Of a DNA stretch of 64,000 nt, positions 49,686-59,044 are shown piece by piece. Below the pieces are notes generated by a model. It saw nothing but the letters and a program-made list of their open reading frames with translations, made no database searches and was not told where the DNA came from. Origin of the DNA: Phoronis australis. Lineage: Eukaryota; Phoronida; Phoronidae. The DNA is taken from contig NMRA01000439.1 of the NCBI GenBank assembly GCA_002633005.1, forward strand, positions 124,001-188,000, given 5' to 3'. Position 1 is the stretch's first letter; every line of letters begins with the position of its first letter. The translations under genes and the position numbers were made by a program.

Positions 49686-49727
49686 ACACTGATTTAGGTA
49701 GTGGCCGGGTTTGTCACACATGTGACA
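49686..49727 (-). pseudogene. retroelement gag CCHC zinc knuckle
   Basis: Encodes CHMCDKPGHYLNQC, a perfect CX2CX4HX4C knuckle of the type that binds RNA in retrotransposon gag. A second copy at about 50595-50640 has a 2-base loss that breaks the frame inside the knuckle. The flanks are decayed. Confidence 0.75.
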
Positions 49728-49859
49728 GTGTTGATACGCCTTGACGCATTGTTGCCCTTAGGCATATTGGAAGTATTTGAACTGTTATTTTTGGGACTTA
49801 AAGAAATGGAACTTATTTTGTTTAGTTGAAACGTTGTAGCAAGTCAAATAAAATTGGTT

Positions 49860-50280
49860 TAGAAAAAATACAGTTCTCTCCCCAGTGCCAGTGAGACGGA
49901 GTTTGTTACTCTGTCTGCACGTGGCACCGAAAACCATTTTCTATTTTTAATATACACATATATAAGATCTCACCTAGTTCGCTACATGTCACATCGTTCG
50001 GAGCCTGGTGAGGTAACACAGTTACCCTTGTTGACATTCAGGGTATCTCCGGACATCACATTCCGCAACATGCAAGTCCTATTGCCATTGAGGGCAGCGA
50101 CCTCAATGGCAACAACTGTTACCTTCTCAGTAATGAGTACTCCATGTAGGGTTGTCAGTTGTATTATTTCTTTTGTGCCAGACAGACTGAGCTTGTTGCG
50201 TAATCTGTCTGTACATAGTTCAATTAGAACATGTCTAACAGAGCATAACATTCAACTTGATTTTTTTCGAGTTGAATCCT
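49860..50280 (-). pseudogene. BEL/Pao-like aspartic-peptidase segment, copy 1
   Basis: The - strand frame 49982-50251 reads ...LCTDRLRNKLSLSGTKEII then QLTTLHG...VVAIEVAALNGNRT...VMSGDTLNVN. This matches the shape of the gag-pol peptidase-like domain DUF1758 of BEL/Pao elements: FCT.LL.KL, LTT, then a V..LEV strand. It lacks an intact D-S-G active site in this frame, so it is decayed or partial. Two near copies follow at 51.66-52.16 kb. Confidence 0.6.
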
Positions 50281-50281
50281 G

Positions 50282-50560
50282 AATAATCACTGCCACAATA
50301 GGCAGACCACTTGTGCAGCCTTCAGATTTATAAAATGAACACATAGCATTTAAATGGCCTTCATAAGGTTCAGAGGTTTGATTATTGTTAGCTGATGCAG
50401 CTGCAGACAAGCGAGACTCAGGTGGTTGTGTTTGATGCAACCATATGTTGTGTATTTCTTTGAAGCCAGCAGTATTGCAAGTCCAATTTTTCTTGCAATC
50501 TCTATCAAAATGACCTGGCTGAAAGCAATTGACTCACAGTAGTTTAGATAACACAAAATG
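50282..50560 (-). pseudogene. gag C-terminus with second CCHC knuckle
   Basis: In one - strand frame the segment reads CFQPGHFDRDCKKNWTC, then IWLHQTQPPES, ending LPIVAVIIQDSTRKKSS. The C-F-x-x-GH-x4-C knuckle followed by a second Cys/His pair and LH is the arrangement found in BEL/Pao gag just before the protease. The first knuckle cysteine is lost to a small indel. Confidence 0.6.
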
Positions 50561-50854
50561 CCATCTGTCCTTTACCGACATGGCCCTGAAGTTATAACAC
50601 TGATTTAGGTAGTGGTTGGGTTTGTCACATGTGACACTGATAGTTGATAAGCCCTGATGCATTGTTGCCCTTAGGCATAGTGTTTGTAGAAAAGTCACTA
50701 CCTAACCTCTGATGTCATTGTTGAGATGACATATTGAATGCGTGAGTGTTTGGACATTTTTGAATGCTGCCAAACAGTGGATCGTATTCTTCATCTACGA
50801 CTCTGTCAATGAATGTAATTGCATCATTTAACCCTACATGGTTTTGTCTTTCTC

Positions 50855-51193
50855 TCAACTTTGCGTTCTTTCTTCATTTACCCACTGCTGTGTTTGACTA
50901 ATGAACTTGTGAGCGGAATCAAACAGTCTCTGTTTGTACTCACTTGATTCTTCCTTTTGTACTTCATCTTCCAATAGTGCGTCATACATATTGTGTGCTG
51001 CGAGGGCAGCTTTTAGACACTGGTTAAATTCAGGCAGCAACCTCCTCATTGAATTCACGTTTTCTTTGTTTTTCATGAGGCTGATACCATGGTTGATCAG
51101 CCTCGAGACGGCTCCCATGGCGATTCCACGCTGCTTTCTCAGGGCCGACAGTTCTTCAAATCGCTGGTTTAAGGATAACATAGCGTCTTTCAC
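50855..51193 (-). pseudogene. BEL/Pao-type gag N-terminal helical domain
   Basis: An uninterrupted 112-residue frame that is strongly helical. ELSALRKQRGIAMGAVSRLI resembles the L..LR.KRG.AKG..TR start of the DUF1759 gag domain of BEL/Pao retrotransposons, followed by a long amphipathic helix ending SEYKQRLFDSAHKFI. It lies upstream, on the same strand, of the knuckle and peptidase pieces, so gag-knuckle-peptidase order is kept. No reverse transcriptase or integrase is visible, and the element is a remnant. The family call is by resemblance only. Confidence 0.65.
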
Positions 51194-51419
51194 CTGCTCA
51201 TTAGGCCAGCGGGTTACATGCGTATAATAATAATACCGTAACAGTTAATAATAATACCGATAAAGATGATTGTTCTAAATTATTTCCAGCAGCTCTGTCT
51301 CTAATAAGTATCATTGGTTACTGGATATTTCACAGAAACAGTTTTGGACTTGAACAATAAGCAAAGACCCTGATATGCTAGAGGCCTAAATATCCTGCCA
51401 GCCACGTCATGAAAGCAAT

Positions 51420-52160
51420 GCTACTGGTGGCTGATTCTGGAAGTATTTGAACTGTTATTTTTTGGGACTTAAATAAAGAAATGGAACTTATTTTATTTAG
51501 TTGAAACGTTGGAATTAACATCTTGTAGCAAGTCAAATAAAATTGGTTTAGAAAAAATACAGTTCTCTCCCCAGTGCCAGTGAGACGGAGTTTGTTACTC
51601 TGTCTGCACATGGCACCTAAAACCATTTTCTATTTTTAATATACACATATACACATATCTAAGATCTCACCTAGTTTGTAACATGTCACATCGTTCGGAT
51701 TCTGGTGAGGTAACGCGATTACCCTTGTTGACATTCAGGGTATCTCGGGACATCACATTCCTCAACATGTGAGTCCTATTGCCATTGAGGGAAGTGACCT
51801 CAATGGCAACAATTGTTACCTCCTCATAATGTCCAGCCTCTTTCTTAAACGCCTTGACATTCTTGTATTTTTCATTTTCTTTTTTTTAATATACACACAT
51901 CTAAGATCTCACCTAGTTTGTAACATGTCACATCGTTCGGATTCTGGTGAGGTAACGCGATTACCCTTGTTGACATTCAGGGTATCTCGGGACATCACAT
52001 TCTTCACCATGTGGGTCCTATTGCCATTGAGGGCAGCGACCTCAATGGCAACAACTGTTACCTCCTCAGTTATATGATCTCCATGTAGGGTTGTCAATTA
52101 TTTGTTTTGTGCCAGACAGACTGAGCTTGTTCATAATCTGTCTATACATAGTTCAGTTAG
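51420..52160 (-). repeat. tandem copies of the BEL/Pao peptidase segment
   Basis: The block seen at 49.86-50.28 kb recurs: the GCCAGTGAGACGGAGTTTG part at about 51540-51680, then two peptidase copies at about 51680-51835 and 51900-52160. The two peptidase copies share ACATGTCACATCGTTCGGA and TTACCCTTGTTGACATTC. The frame 51909-52097 (- strand) repeats VVAIEVAALNGNRTHMVKN. The right edge passes directly into polymerase sequence at about 52162. Confidence 0.7.
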
Positions 52161-52161
52161 A

Positions 52162-52990
52162 ACATCTGTATAAACGTCTTTCCCTTTTCGTGATATCTGT
52201 GAAAAACAATACCTCCGACGATATTCTGTTTGAAGGTATAATACAAGTCTTTGTGTTTTTTCTCAAAAAGCGTAAAGAATATGCTACCGGCATTTTTGAA
52301 GAGAATCTTCATCGTCAGTCCGGGCACGCTGATGCCATCCTTGAAGAGGTTGACGCCCTTTTCCCAGTAGAATACCGCCATGGTATCGACGGCTTCCAGC
52401 ATGGGTCCGGTGTCTTTGTTATTGTACCACACCAAAAAATCTTTCAGACTTCATGTTGTTGTCTCTCCATGCTTTCAGACAGAGGGCGTAATCGTTGTCG
52501 CTTATCGCCTCCCCTTTCAAACTGCTGTAAAAAGCCGCTTGAGATGGTAGAGCCGTTTCCTCTAGTTTACCCAAATTATCCATGTACTCGTAGGGAAAGA
52601 AACCTTTCTCTTCAGTCGTCTCCTACGCCTTCAAAACTTTTGCATACAACCTGGGGCCAAGTAATTGACAATGTCGAGAAATTTAAGTGGATCTGTTCTT
52701 AAACACATAAAGTTATTGTTGCTTTTAATCACGAACTTGTTTGCATGCACGTGGAGAACACAAAACAGAAGTATGCACATCCCCTGGGGATATATTAAGA
52801 CATGTTTGCATGCACGTGGAGGGCAGTGCCTCATTATATCACACTAGAATGATTTTATTTTTTCGCTCGTCAAGCAGTAGAAACGTTCCGTGGACAACTC
52901 CCGTCTTCTGAGAAAAGAACGTAGAGTATCGCCTTGCCATTTCAAATCCTTTAATTCGCATTCCCAAACCTCTTCGTAATCAAAGCCTTG
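52162..52990 (-). pseudogene. family B DNA polymerase fragment, internally deleted
   Basis: 52162-52732 matches the exonuclease-to-linker part of the polymerase at 60.43-60.98 kb (frame with ISVPGLTMKILFKN). 52844-52990 matches the segment at 59.82-59.99 kb. Between them lies about 111 bp containing two copies of GTTTGCATGCACGTGGAG and ending CATTATATCACA. About 1.1 kb of polymerase present in the main copy is missing. Several frameshifts. Confidence 0.75.
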
Positions 52991-53019
52991 ATCGATGATA
53001 TAATCTCTCGAACTTTGTG

Positions 53020-53415
53020 CTAACTAAATATCTCTTTATAAACTAACTAGGAGTATAATTATTATTTGACGGCTGCCTACAGCCGCAGCGGGTGGGTCTG
53101 CGGCGTGTGGAAAAAATCTGCCGCCAGCAGACTCTCGGGTATGTCTGCCACAGCCACAGGCATTCCTTGGCCGGCTGTAGCCCCATTTCTATTTCCATCA
53201 GGTAAACGTCGATGATGTCTACCTGGGAGGCCCAACGGTCATACCGGAGCCTAGCATACGTCGTGTCTGGGTCGCGTTGGGTGCCCCATGACTGGCTTTC
53301 ACATGGGAGCTTCAACAACTCTTGTGTCGATGCCCCCAATATCCTTGCGAAGTCTGCCAGGGATAGGGCGGTGACGTCTGCACTTGGGTCTAGCCGAAAG
53401 GTGACCCACTGTCCC
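53020..53415 (-). pseudogene. unrecognised protein family, copy B
   Basis: The - strand frame carries TQELLKLPCESQSWGTQRDP then TTYARLRYDRWASQVDIIDV and YLMEIEMGLQPAK. A 1-base deletion then shifts it out of the MPVAVADIPESLL tail that the other frame still encodes. The expected stop is at 53077. The N-terminus is cut where an LTR-like repeat begins at 53429. The left flank (CTAACTAAATATC...) matches the flank of copy D. Confidence 0.65.
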
Positions 53416-53428
53416 TAAAAAGGACTCG

Positions 53429-54169
53429 TGTGGTATATCAATGCGTGTTGCGGCCAACAGATGGCGCGCTCGTTGTAGTAAATCAAAGAACACACGAATA
53501 CTTTAACAATAGAATACGTCTATTAATTTGCAGCGTTGTGAATTACAAACAATAGATTACATCGAGTTGTGAGACTGAGGACTGTTCGAATGAAACGATA
53601 TATGGTTACAGGTGAAAGTATTAATCTACAGTGCCACCAGTTACCCATAGCTACCGCACACGTTAATGCAATACTACAAGTCGCAACATGAACTGACCCT
53701 CTAAAACAATCACTAGACTGGTTCAAATTGACTAGCAGGCTGAGACCAACGCCTGTCTTAAGTGTCTATACCTCGGCTCTTTGACTTAACTTGGCTGAAC
53801 TGGTTTCCTCGCCTTCACTGTCGGCTTCTTTTGGAGACTATGTCGTGGTTTGTGTCGTGGTCTATCTTGGTGTCATGGTCTAATTTCCCTTGATGGCCAA
53901 TGCCTTAAATATTATTCTAGCTGGCATCATATGATGGGCCCATCTCGTGACGGTTAAAGTCCGTGGTCAGAGTTTGCACGTGACACTTGCATAAGTATTA
54001 ATTAATCTGAATGGAGCTTACTCAGCACAATCAAATCAGCTGACTATTGGAACAATTCTTGCATAACACCTGTGATAAGTTCTACTACAGTCAAAGATAT
54101 GATTGCAATGCACTTTTAATTTTCGGAAACCTTAATTAACTGCAGAGGGCCTAGCCTCATTATATTACA
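53429..54169 (-). mobile_element. LTR-like repeat, 741 bp
   Basis: Read on the - strand it begins TGTAATATAATGAGGCTAGG and ends CATTGATATACCACA, so it has TG...CA termini with a short imperfect inverted end. The same unit, with an internal duplication, occurs at 58179-59043. It abuts polymerase sequence on the right (TTTCCC...TTTGAAACC resumes at 54170) and family copy B on the left. Confidence 0.7.
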
Positions 54170-54405
54170 TTTCCCATTTGAAACCAACCCGCAGTGATCA
54201 AACTCAGTGGCTAGGTCTAGCAGGAAGTGATCAGGAGGTTTATCTTCGGTTTCCCCGTCTTCGTCAACGTCGTCTACCTCGGCGTTGTCTGCTACATCCC
54301 CACGAACCGTCTCCTTGAATTTGTTCAAAGACCCACGCAAACTTCTCTATTAGTTAGCGGTATGCCTGGTCACTAATGACGACAAGATGTTGAATCATTT
54401 TGCAT
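54170..54405 (-). pseudogene. family B DNA polymerase N-terminal fragment
   Basis: Nearly identical to 61060-61300: the acidic segment VDDVDEDGETEDKPPDHFLL on the - strand, preceded by KKFKETVRGDVADNAE-like sequence. It is cut at the left by the LTR-like repeat, before the exonuclease motif. Confidence 0.75.
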
Positions 54406-54445
54406 GTTTGCATGCATGTGGAGGGCAGTGCCTGATTATATCACA

Positions 54446-54460
54446 CTCCCCCCTTTTTTA
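54446..54460 (-). other. polypurine-tract-like sequence, copy 1
   Basis: On the - strand AAAAAAGGGGGGAG lies directly before TGTGATATAATCAGGC. A purine tract next to a TG start is the hallmark of the internal-3' LTR border of retroelements, where plus-strand DNA synthesis is primed. The same border recurs at 55975 and 61349. Confidence 0.55.
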
Positions 54461-54855
54461 AGCCAATAATTTACATAATAAACTTTTGGGAAGTCGTAGA
54501 TTTCTCAACAATATAAAGTGTCACCCAGGTGATCGCCATACAACTGCAATAGATACAAACAATGTGAATGATAAAACAAGGGAAGTCATCAGCCTCCAGA
54601 TGATCGTTAAACAGGTTAACAAACGGAATTTCACAACGAAATGTCAACCACACTAAACTATCCACCAATTAACATAATAGGAACACACACATATGCTTAT
54701 TTCACCAAACTGAACTTTGTACCAACCCCTTCATACATAATCAAATATACCTTATATCTATTAAAATTAAAGTTATGTTACAGTTCCCCTCAAACCTATC
54801 CTACCAAAAATATTTCATATCATTACTAACTAAAACGTGAATGTGCCACCCTAAA

Positions 54856-55254
54856 CTAAACTAACTGTAGCGGGTGGACCTGTGGCGTCTGATAGAAGTC
54901 TGCTGCCAACAGGGTTTCAGGGACGTCCACCACTGCTATGGGCATGTGTTTTGGAGGACGTCCCCCCAGCTCCATTTCCAAACAGAATATGCCAACCACG
55001 TCAGCCGTGCGACTTTGGAATTAGCATTCCTCACCTCGGCGTACTCCACACCCATTGCGTGCGTGCCGCCCCACGCCTGACTGTCGCCCTGGAGCCCCTC
55101 GTTCGCACGGTTCCGTGAATACCAGATCCCAGCGAAGTCGCTTAATGATAGCGGTCAGGTCCACACGGAACATAATCCATTCGCCGTCCACCGACGCATC
55201 AAGCCGTACCGCCGGCAGCGTTTTATACACCACTTCCTGCTGTTGGGCTGCCAT
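54856..55254 (-). pseudogene. unrecognised protein family, copy C
   Basis: Starts MAAQQQEVVYKTLPAVRLDA, then VDGEWIMFRVDL. A deletion relative to copy E after the FRVDL segment breaks the frame. The C-terminus in another frame reads MPIAVVDVPETLLAADFYQ and ends HPLQLV at the stop 54856-54858. It is transcribed toward the purine tract at 54446. It shares with copy E a second frame break just before the VVGIFCLEMELGGRPP segment. Confidence 0.65.
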
Positions 55255-55374
55255 TGTTTGTGTACCGGGTAATCGTGTTCCTGTAATAGTTACATATTTC
55301 TTACATATGTTACATGTATCTTGTGACGATTTGGAATTTTAATAACCACCACCTTCCTTACAAACAATAGTTAC

Positions 55375-55974
55375 AATAAGTTGCGAGACTGACGACTAAC
55401 TGATTGAGTCAAGATATCACTGCTAGAGAAAGTACTAAACAACAATGTCACTAGTTACCAGTAGCAACCGCACACGTAAACTTATTACAAGTAGCAACAG
55501 AACTAACCCTCTAGAACAATCGCTAGACTGGTTCAAATTGAGTAAGAGGCTGAGACCAACGCCTGTATTAAGTGTTTATACCTTGACTCCTCGATTCGAC
55601 TTCACTAAACTGGTTTTCCTCGCCTTCGCTGTCGGCTCCTAGAGATCAGGTCTGGGTCTGGTCTGTCTCGGTCTTGGTCTTGGTCTGATTTTCCTTGATG
55701 GCCAATGCCTTAAGTACTATTCTAGCTGGCATCATATGATGGGCCCATCTTGTGATGGTTAAAGTCCCTGGTCAGCGTTTGCACGTGACACGTGCATAAC
55801 AATTAATTCATTTGAATGGAGCTTACCCAGCAAAATCAAATCAGCTGACTATTGAAAGAGTTCTTGCATAATACCTGTGATAAGCTCTGCTACAGTCAAA
55901 GATATGATTGCAGTGCACTTTTAATTTTTGGAAACCTCAATTAAATGTAGAGGGCCTAGCCTCATTATATTACA
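55375..55974 (-). mobile_element. LTR-like repeat, partial and diverged
   Basis: Aligns with most of the repeat at 53.43-54.17 kb: GAGACTGACGACT, TAGACTGGTTCAAATTGA, GGCTGAGACCAACGCCTGT, then CATATGATGGGCCCATC. It ends CATTATATTACA at 55974, followed at once by the purine-tract complement of the next unit. Confidence 0.65.
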
Positions 55975-55989
55975 CTCCCCCCTTTTGTT
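55975..55989 (-). other. polypurine-tract-like sequence, copy 2
   Basis: - strand AACAAAAGGGGGGAG directly before TGTAATATAATGAGGC, the same border as at 54446 and 61349. Here it joins unit D to the full LTR-like end of unit C. Confidence 0.55.
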
Positions 55990-56387
55990 AAGCCGAAAAT
56001 TTACCAAATAAATATTTGGGGATCTATACCAAGCCTTAATGATGTGAAGGTTTCCTTCAGACTGTCGTTATACAATTGTAAATCGAAACAAGTGAATAAT
56101 AACACAATGGGAGTCGTCGGTCTCCGGATAATCATTAAAACACGTTAACAAACCAAATCTCACAACCACTCTGAACTAGTCCGATTAAACGAATATAATG
56201 AAATTACACACATATACATTACTAAATCGTACCCTGTACCAATCTAACATTATGTCTTTAAACCAAACTCGTAGTTAGCGCTAACTAAATATCTAGAGTA
56301 TTTTCCCTATAAACTAACTAGGAGTATAATTATAACTATATGTATACGTATGGATTTTTTTTATACATGAATTGTGCCGACACCTGC

Positions 56388-56765
56388 CTACAGCTGCAGC
56401 GGGTGGGTCTGCGGTGTGTGAAAAAAATCTGCAGCCAGCAGACTCTCGGGGATATCCGCTACAGCCACAGGCATGCGCCTGGCCGGCTGTAACCCCATCT
56501 CTACTTCCATCAGATAGACGTCAATTATGTCCACCTGAGATGTCCGACGGTCGTATCGGAGCCTGGCATAGGTTATGTCGGGGTCACGTTGAGTGCCCCA
56601 TGACTGGTTGTCACAAGGGAGTCTCGCCAATTCTTGCGTCGAGGCCCCTAATACCCTGGCAAAGTCTTCCAGGGATAGGGTCCAGTCGGAAGGTAACCCA
56701 CTGCCCCTCCACAGCCGCGTCCATGTGTACGGTTGGCAGGGTCTGGTATGTCTGTCCGGCTTCTT
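56388..56765 (-). pseudogene. unrecognised protein family, copy D
   Basis: Frame 56388-56630 reads MARLPCDNQSWGTQRDPDIT, YARLRYDRRTSQVDIIDVYL, then ARRMPVAVADIPESLLAADF and HPLQL-stop: the cleanest C-terminal half in the window. The N-terminal half (QTYQTLPTVHMDAAVEGQWV then TFRLDP) is in a different frame because of a short deletion. Predicted size about 130 residues. No signal peptide, membrane segment or known motif is visible. Function unknown. Confidence 0.65.
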
Positions 56766-56846
56766 CCTTTTTTTTGTTCCCTGTAATTTAGTTCCATTCG
56801 TTTAAGTATCAAGTAAATGTAGAGGGCCTAGCCTCATTATATTACA

Positions 56847-57775
56847 CCTCCGACGATATTCTGTTTGAAGGTATAATACAAGTCTTTTTTTTCTCAGAAA
56901 GCATAAAGAATATGTCACCAACATTTTTGAAGAGAATCTTCATTGTCAGTCAGGGCATGTTTATGCCATCCTTGAAGAGGTCGACGCCCTTTTCCCTGTA
57001 GAATGCCGCCATGGTATCGACGGCGTCCAGTATGGGTCCGGTGTCTTTGTTATTATACCACACCAAAAAATCTCTCAGACTCTTCTTGTTGTTGTCTCTC
57101 CATGCTTTCAGACATAGGGCGTAATCGTCGTCGCTTATCTCCTCCCCTTTCAAACTGCTGTAAAAATCCGCTTGAGGTGGTAGAGCCGTTCCCTCTAGTT
57201 TATCCAAGTTATCCATGTAATCGTAGGGAAAGAAACCTTTCTCTTCAGTTGTCTTGTACGCCTTCAAAACTTTTGCATACAACCCGGGGCCAAGTAATTG
57301 ACAATGTCAAGAAATTTAAGTTGACCTGTTGTTAAGCACATAAAGTTATTGTTGCGCTTAATCATGAACTTCAAATCTTGCATTGATAACAGTATTGGAA
57401 AAACTGCTTTTTCATGGTATTGAGGTCGTAATTTCCCGATTTGAAACCAACCCGCAGTGATCAAACTCAGCAGCGAGGTCTAGCAGGAAGTGACCAGGAG
57501 GTTTATTTCGGTTTCCCCGTCTTCGGCAACGTCGTCCACCTCGGCGTTGTCTGCTACATCCCCACGAACCGTCTCTTGAATTTCTTCAAAGACCCACCAC
57601 GCAAACTTCCCTCTTAGTAGGCGGTATGCCTGGTCACTGATGACGACAAGATGTTGAATCATTTTTCTCACCACTTCTTTGGGTTCACCGTTAGATACAA
57701 AACATTGCAGATCTTCAAACCCATCGATGTTACTTGCCACAGAAACGCTCGTGATCTCGTGTTCTCTCTCCCAGA
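56847..57775 (-). pseudogene. family B DNA polymerase N-terminal half, copy 2
   Basis: Covers the same region as 60.48-61.30 kb and extends further upstream: LIWEREHEITSVSVASNIDG, then KMIQHLVVISDQAYRLL, the acidic stretch, TDQLKFLDIVNYLAPG-like sequence, KGFFPYDYMDNLDKLEG and DFLVWYNNKDTGPILDAVDT. The KFLDI-YLAPG and YDYMDNLDKL motifs belong to DNA_pol_B_2 polymerases of the Maverick/Polinton and viral type. The exonuclease motif is damaged. An LTR-like end (CATTATATTACA) abuts it at 56846. Confidence 0.75.
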
Positions 57776-58178
57776 TTAGTTTAGCACCTCCGATATGTTT
57801 GCATGCACGTGTTCAAAGGTCCAGTGGTGACGCCGTCGTCGAACACTTGTCGTTTGGGATAAAAGTAGGTGAACGCGCACCTCTCTTGTAGGTAGGTATA
57901 CATAGCCGTTGTCACCGCCTAACCGGAATCCTTTGTTGAGGGCCGAGCTACTCTTTGTGGTCTGTAATACTTTGAGATACCTCGCCTTGTCGATTGCATT
58001 TCTTTCTTTGTCTTTGCACTCCTTTACAGCTAAAATGGGATTGATCGTCGTCCGCCCCCACGTAATAGGTTTTAGAGCAAAGGGCGATGCAGTAGTCCCC
58101 TTCAAATTCCAGTTTCAATAAGCCAGCTGTACGCGTGTCGTAAGCTTCGTTTTCTTCCGTGTCCGTTCGCGGGAACCA
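57776..58178 (-). pseudogene. family B DNA polymerase C-terminus
   Basis: Reads on from the main copy across the inserted repeat: FPRTDTEENEAYDTRTAGLL, KLEFEGDYCIALCSKTYYV, KERNAIDKARYLKVLQTTKS, NKGFRLGGDNG, then TYFYPKRQVFDDGVTTGPLN in another frame. FPRTDT, TAGLLK and SKTYY are characteristic of the thumb/C-terminal domain of DNA_pol_B_2 polymerases. It ends in a TAA at about 57776, which lies directly against the LIWEREHE segment of polymerase copy 2. At least one frameshift. Confidence 0.75.
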
Positions 58179-59043
58179 TGTGGTATATCAATGCGTGTTG
58201 CGGCCAACAGATGGCGCGCTTGTGGTAGTAAATCAAAGAACACACGAATACTTTAACAATAGAATACGTCTATTAATTTGCAGCGTTGTGAATTACAAAC
58301 AATAGATTACATCGAGTTGTGAGACTGACGACTGTTCGAATGAAACGATATATCGTTACAGGTGAAGTATTAATCTACAGTGCCACCAGTTACCCGTAAC
58401 TACCGCGCACGTTAATGCAATACAAATCGCAACATGAACTGACCCTTTAAAACAATCACTAGACTGGTTCAAATTGACTAGCAGGCTGAGACCAACGCCT
58501 GTATTAAGTGTCTATACCTCGGGTCCTGGACTTGACGTAAGTTGAGCTGATTTCCTCGCCTTCACTGTCGGCTTCTTTTGCGATCTGATGTCGTGGTCTA
58601 TGTGGTCTATGTGGTCTGATTTTCCTCGATGGCCAATGCCTTAAATACTATTCCAGCTGGCATCACATGATGGGCCCATCTCGTGACGGTCGAGGTCCCC
58701 GGTCAGAGTTTGCGCGTGACACTTGCATAAGTATTTATTAATCTGAATGAAGTTTGCTCAGCACAACCAAATCGGCTGACTATTGGAACAATTCTTGTAT
58801 AACACCTGTGATAAGTTCTACTTCAGTTAAAGATTTGATTGTGATGCGCTTTTAAATTTCGCAATAAGTATTAATTAATCTAAATGGAGTTTGATCAGCA
58901 CAATCAAATCGGCTGACTATTTGAACAATTCTTGCACAACACCTGTAATAAGTTCTCCTACAGTCAAAGGTATGATTGCAATGTACTTTTAAATTTTCGG
59001 AAACCCCAATTAAATGCAGAGGGCCTAGCCCCATTATATTACA
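58179..59043 (-). mobile_element. LTR-like repeat inserted in the polymerase gene
   Basis: Same termini and sequence as 53429-54169 but 865 bp long, because an internal block of about 125 bp (near 58733-58857) is duplicated at 58865-58985. The polymerase reading resumes on both sides with no residue apparently missing (REKHL on one side, WFPRTD on the other). So the repeat entered an already existing polymerase gene. A perfect target duplication is not visible; at most CA is shared. Confidence 0.75.
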
Positions 59044-59044
59044 C

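Noticed and set aside
52091-52702. 203-residue + strand frame
   Set aside because: Antisense shadow of the polymerase and peptidase fragments on the - strand.
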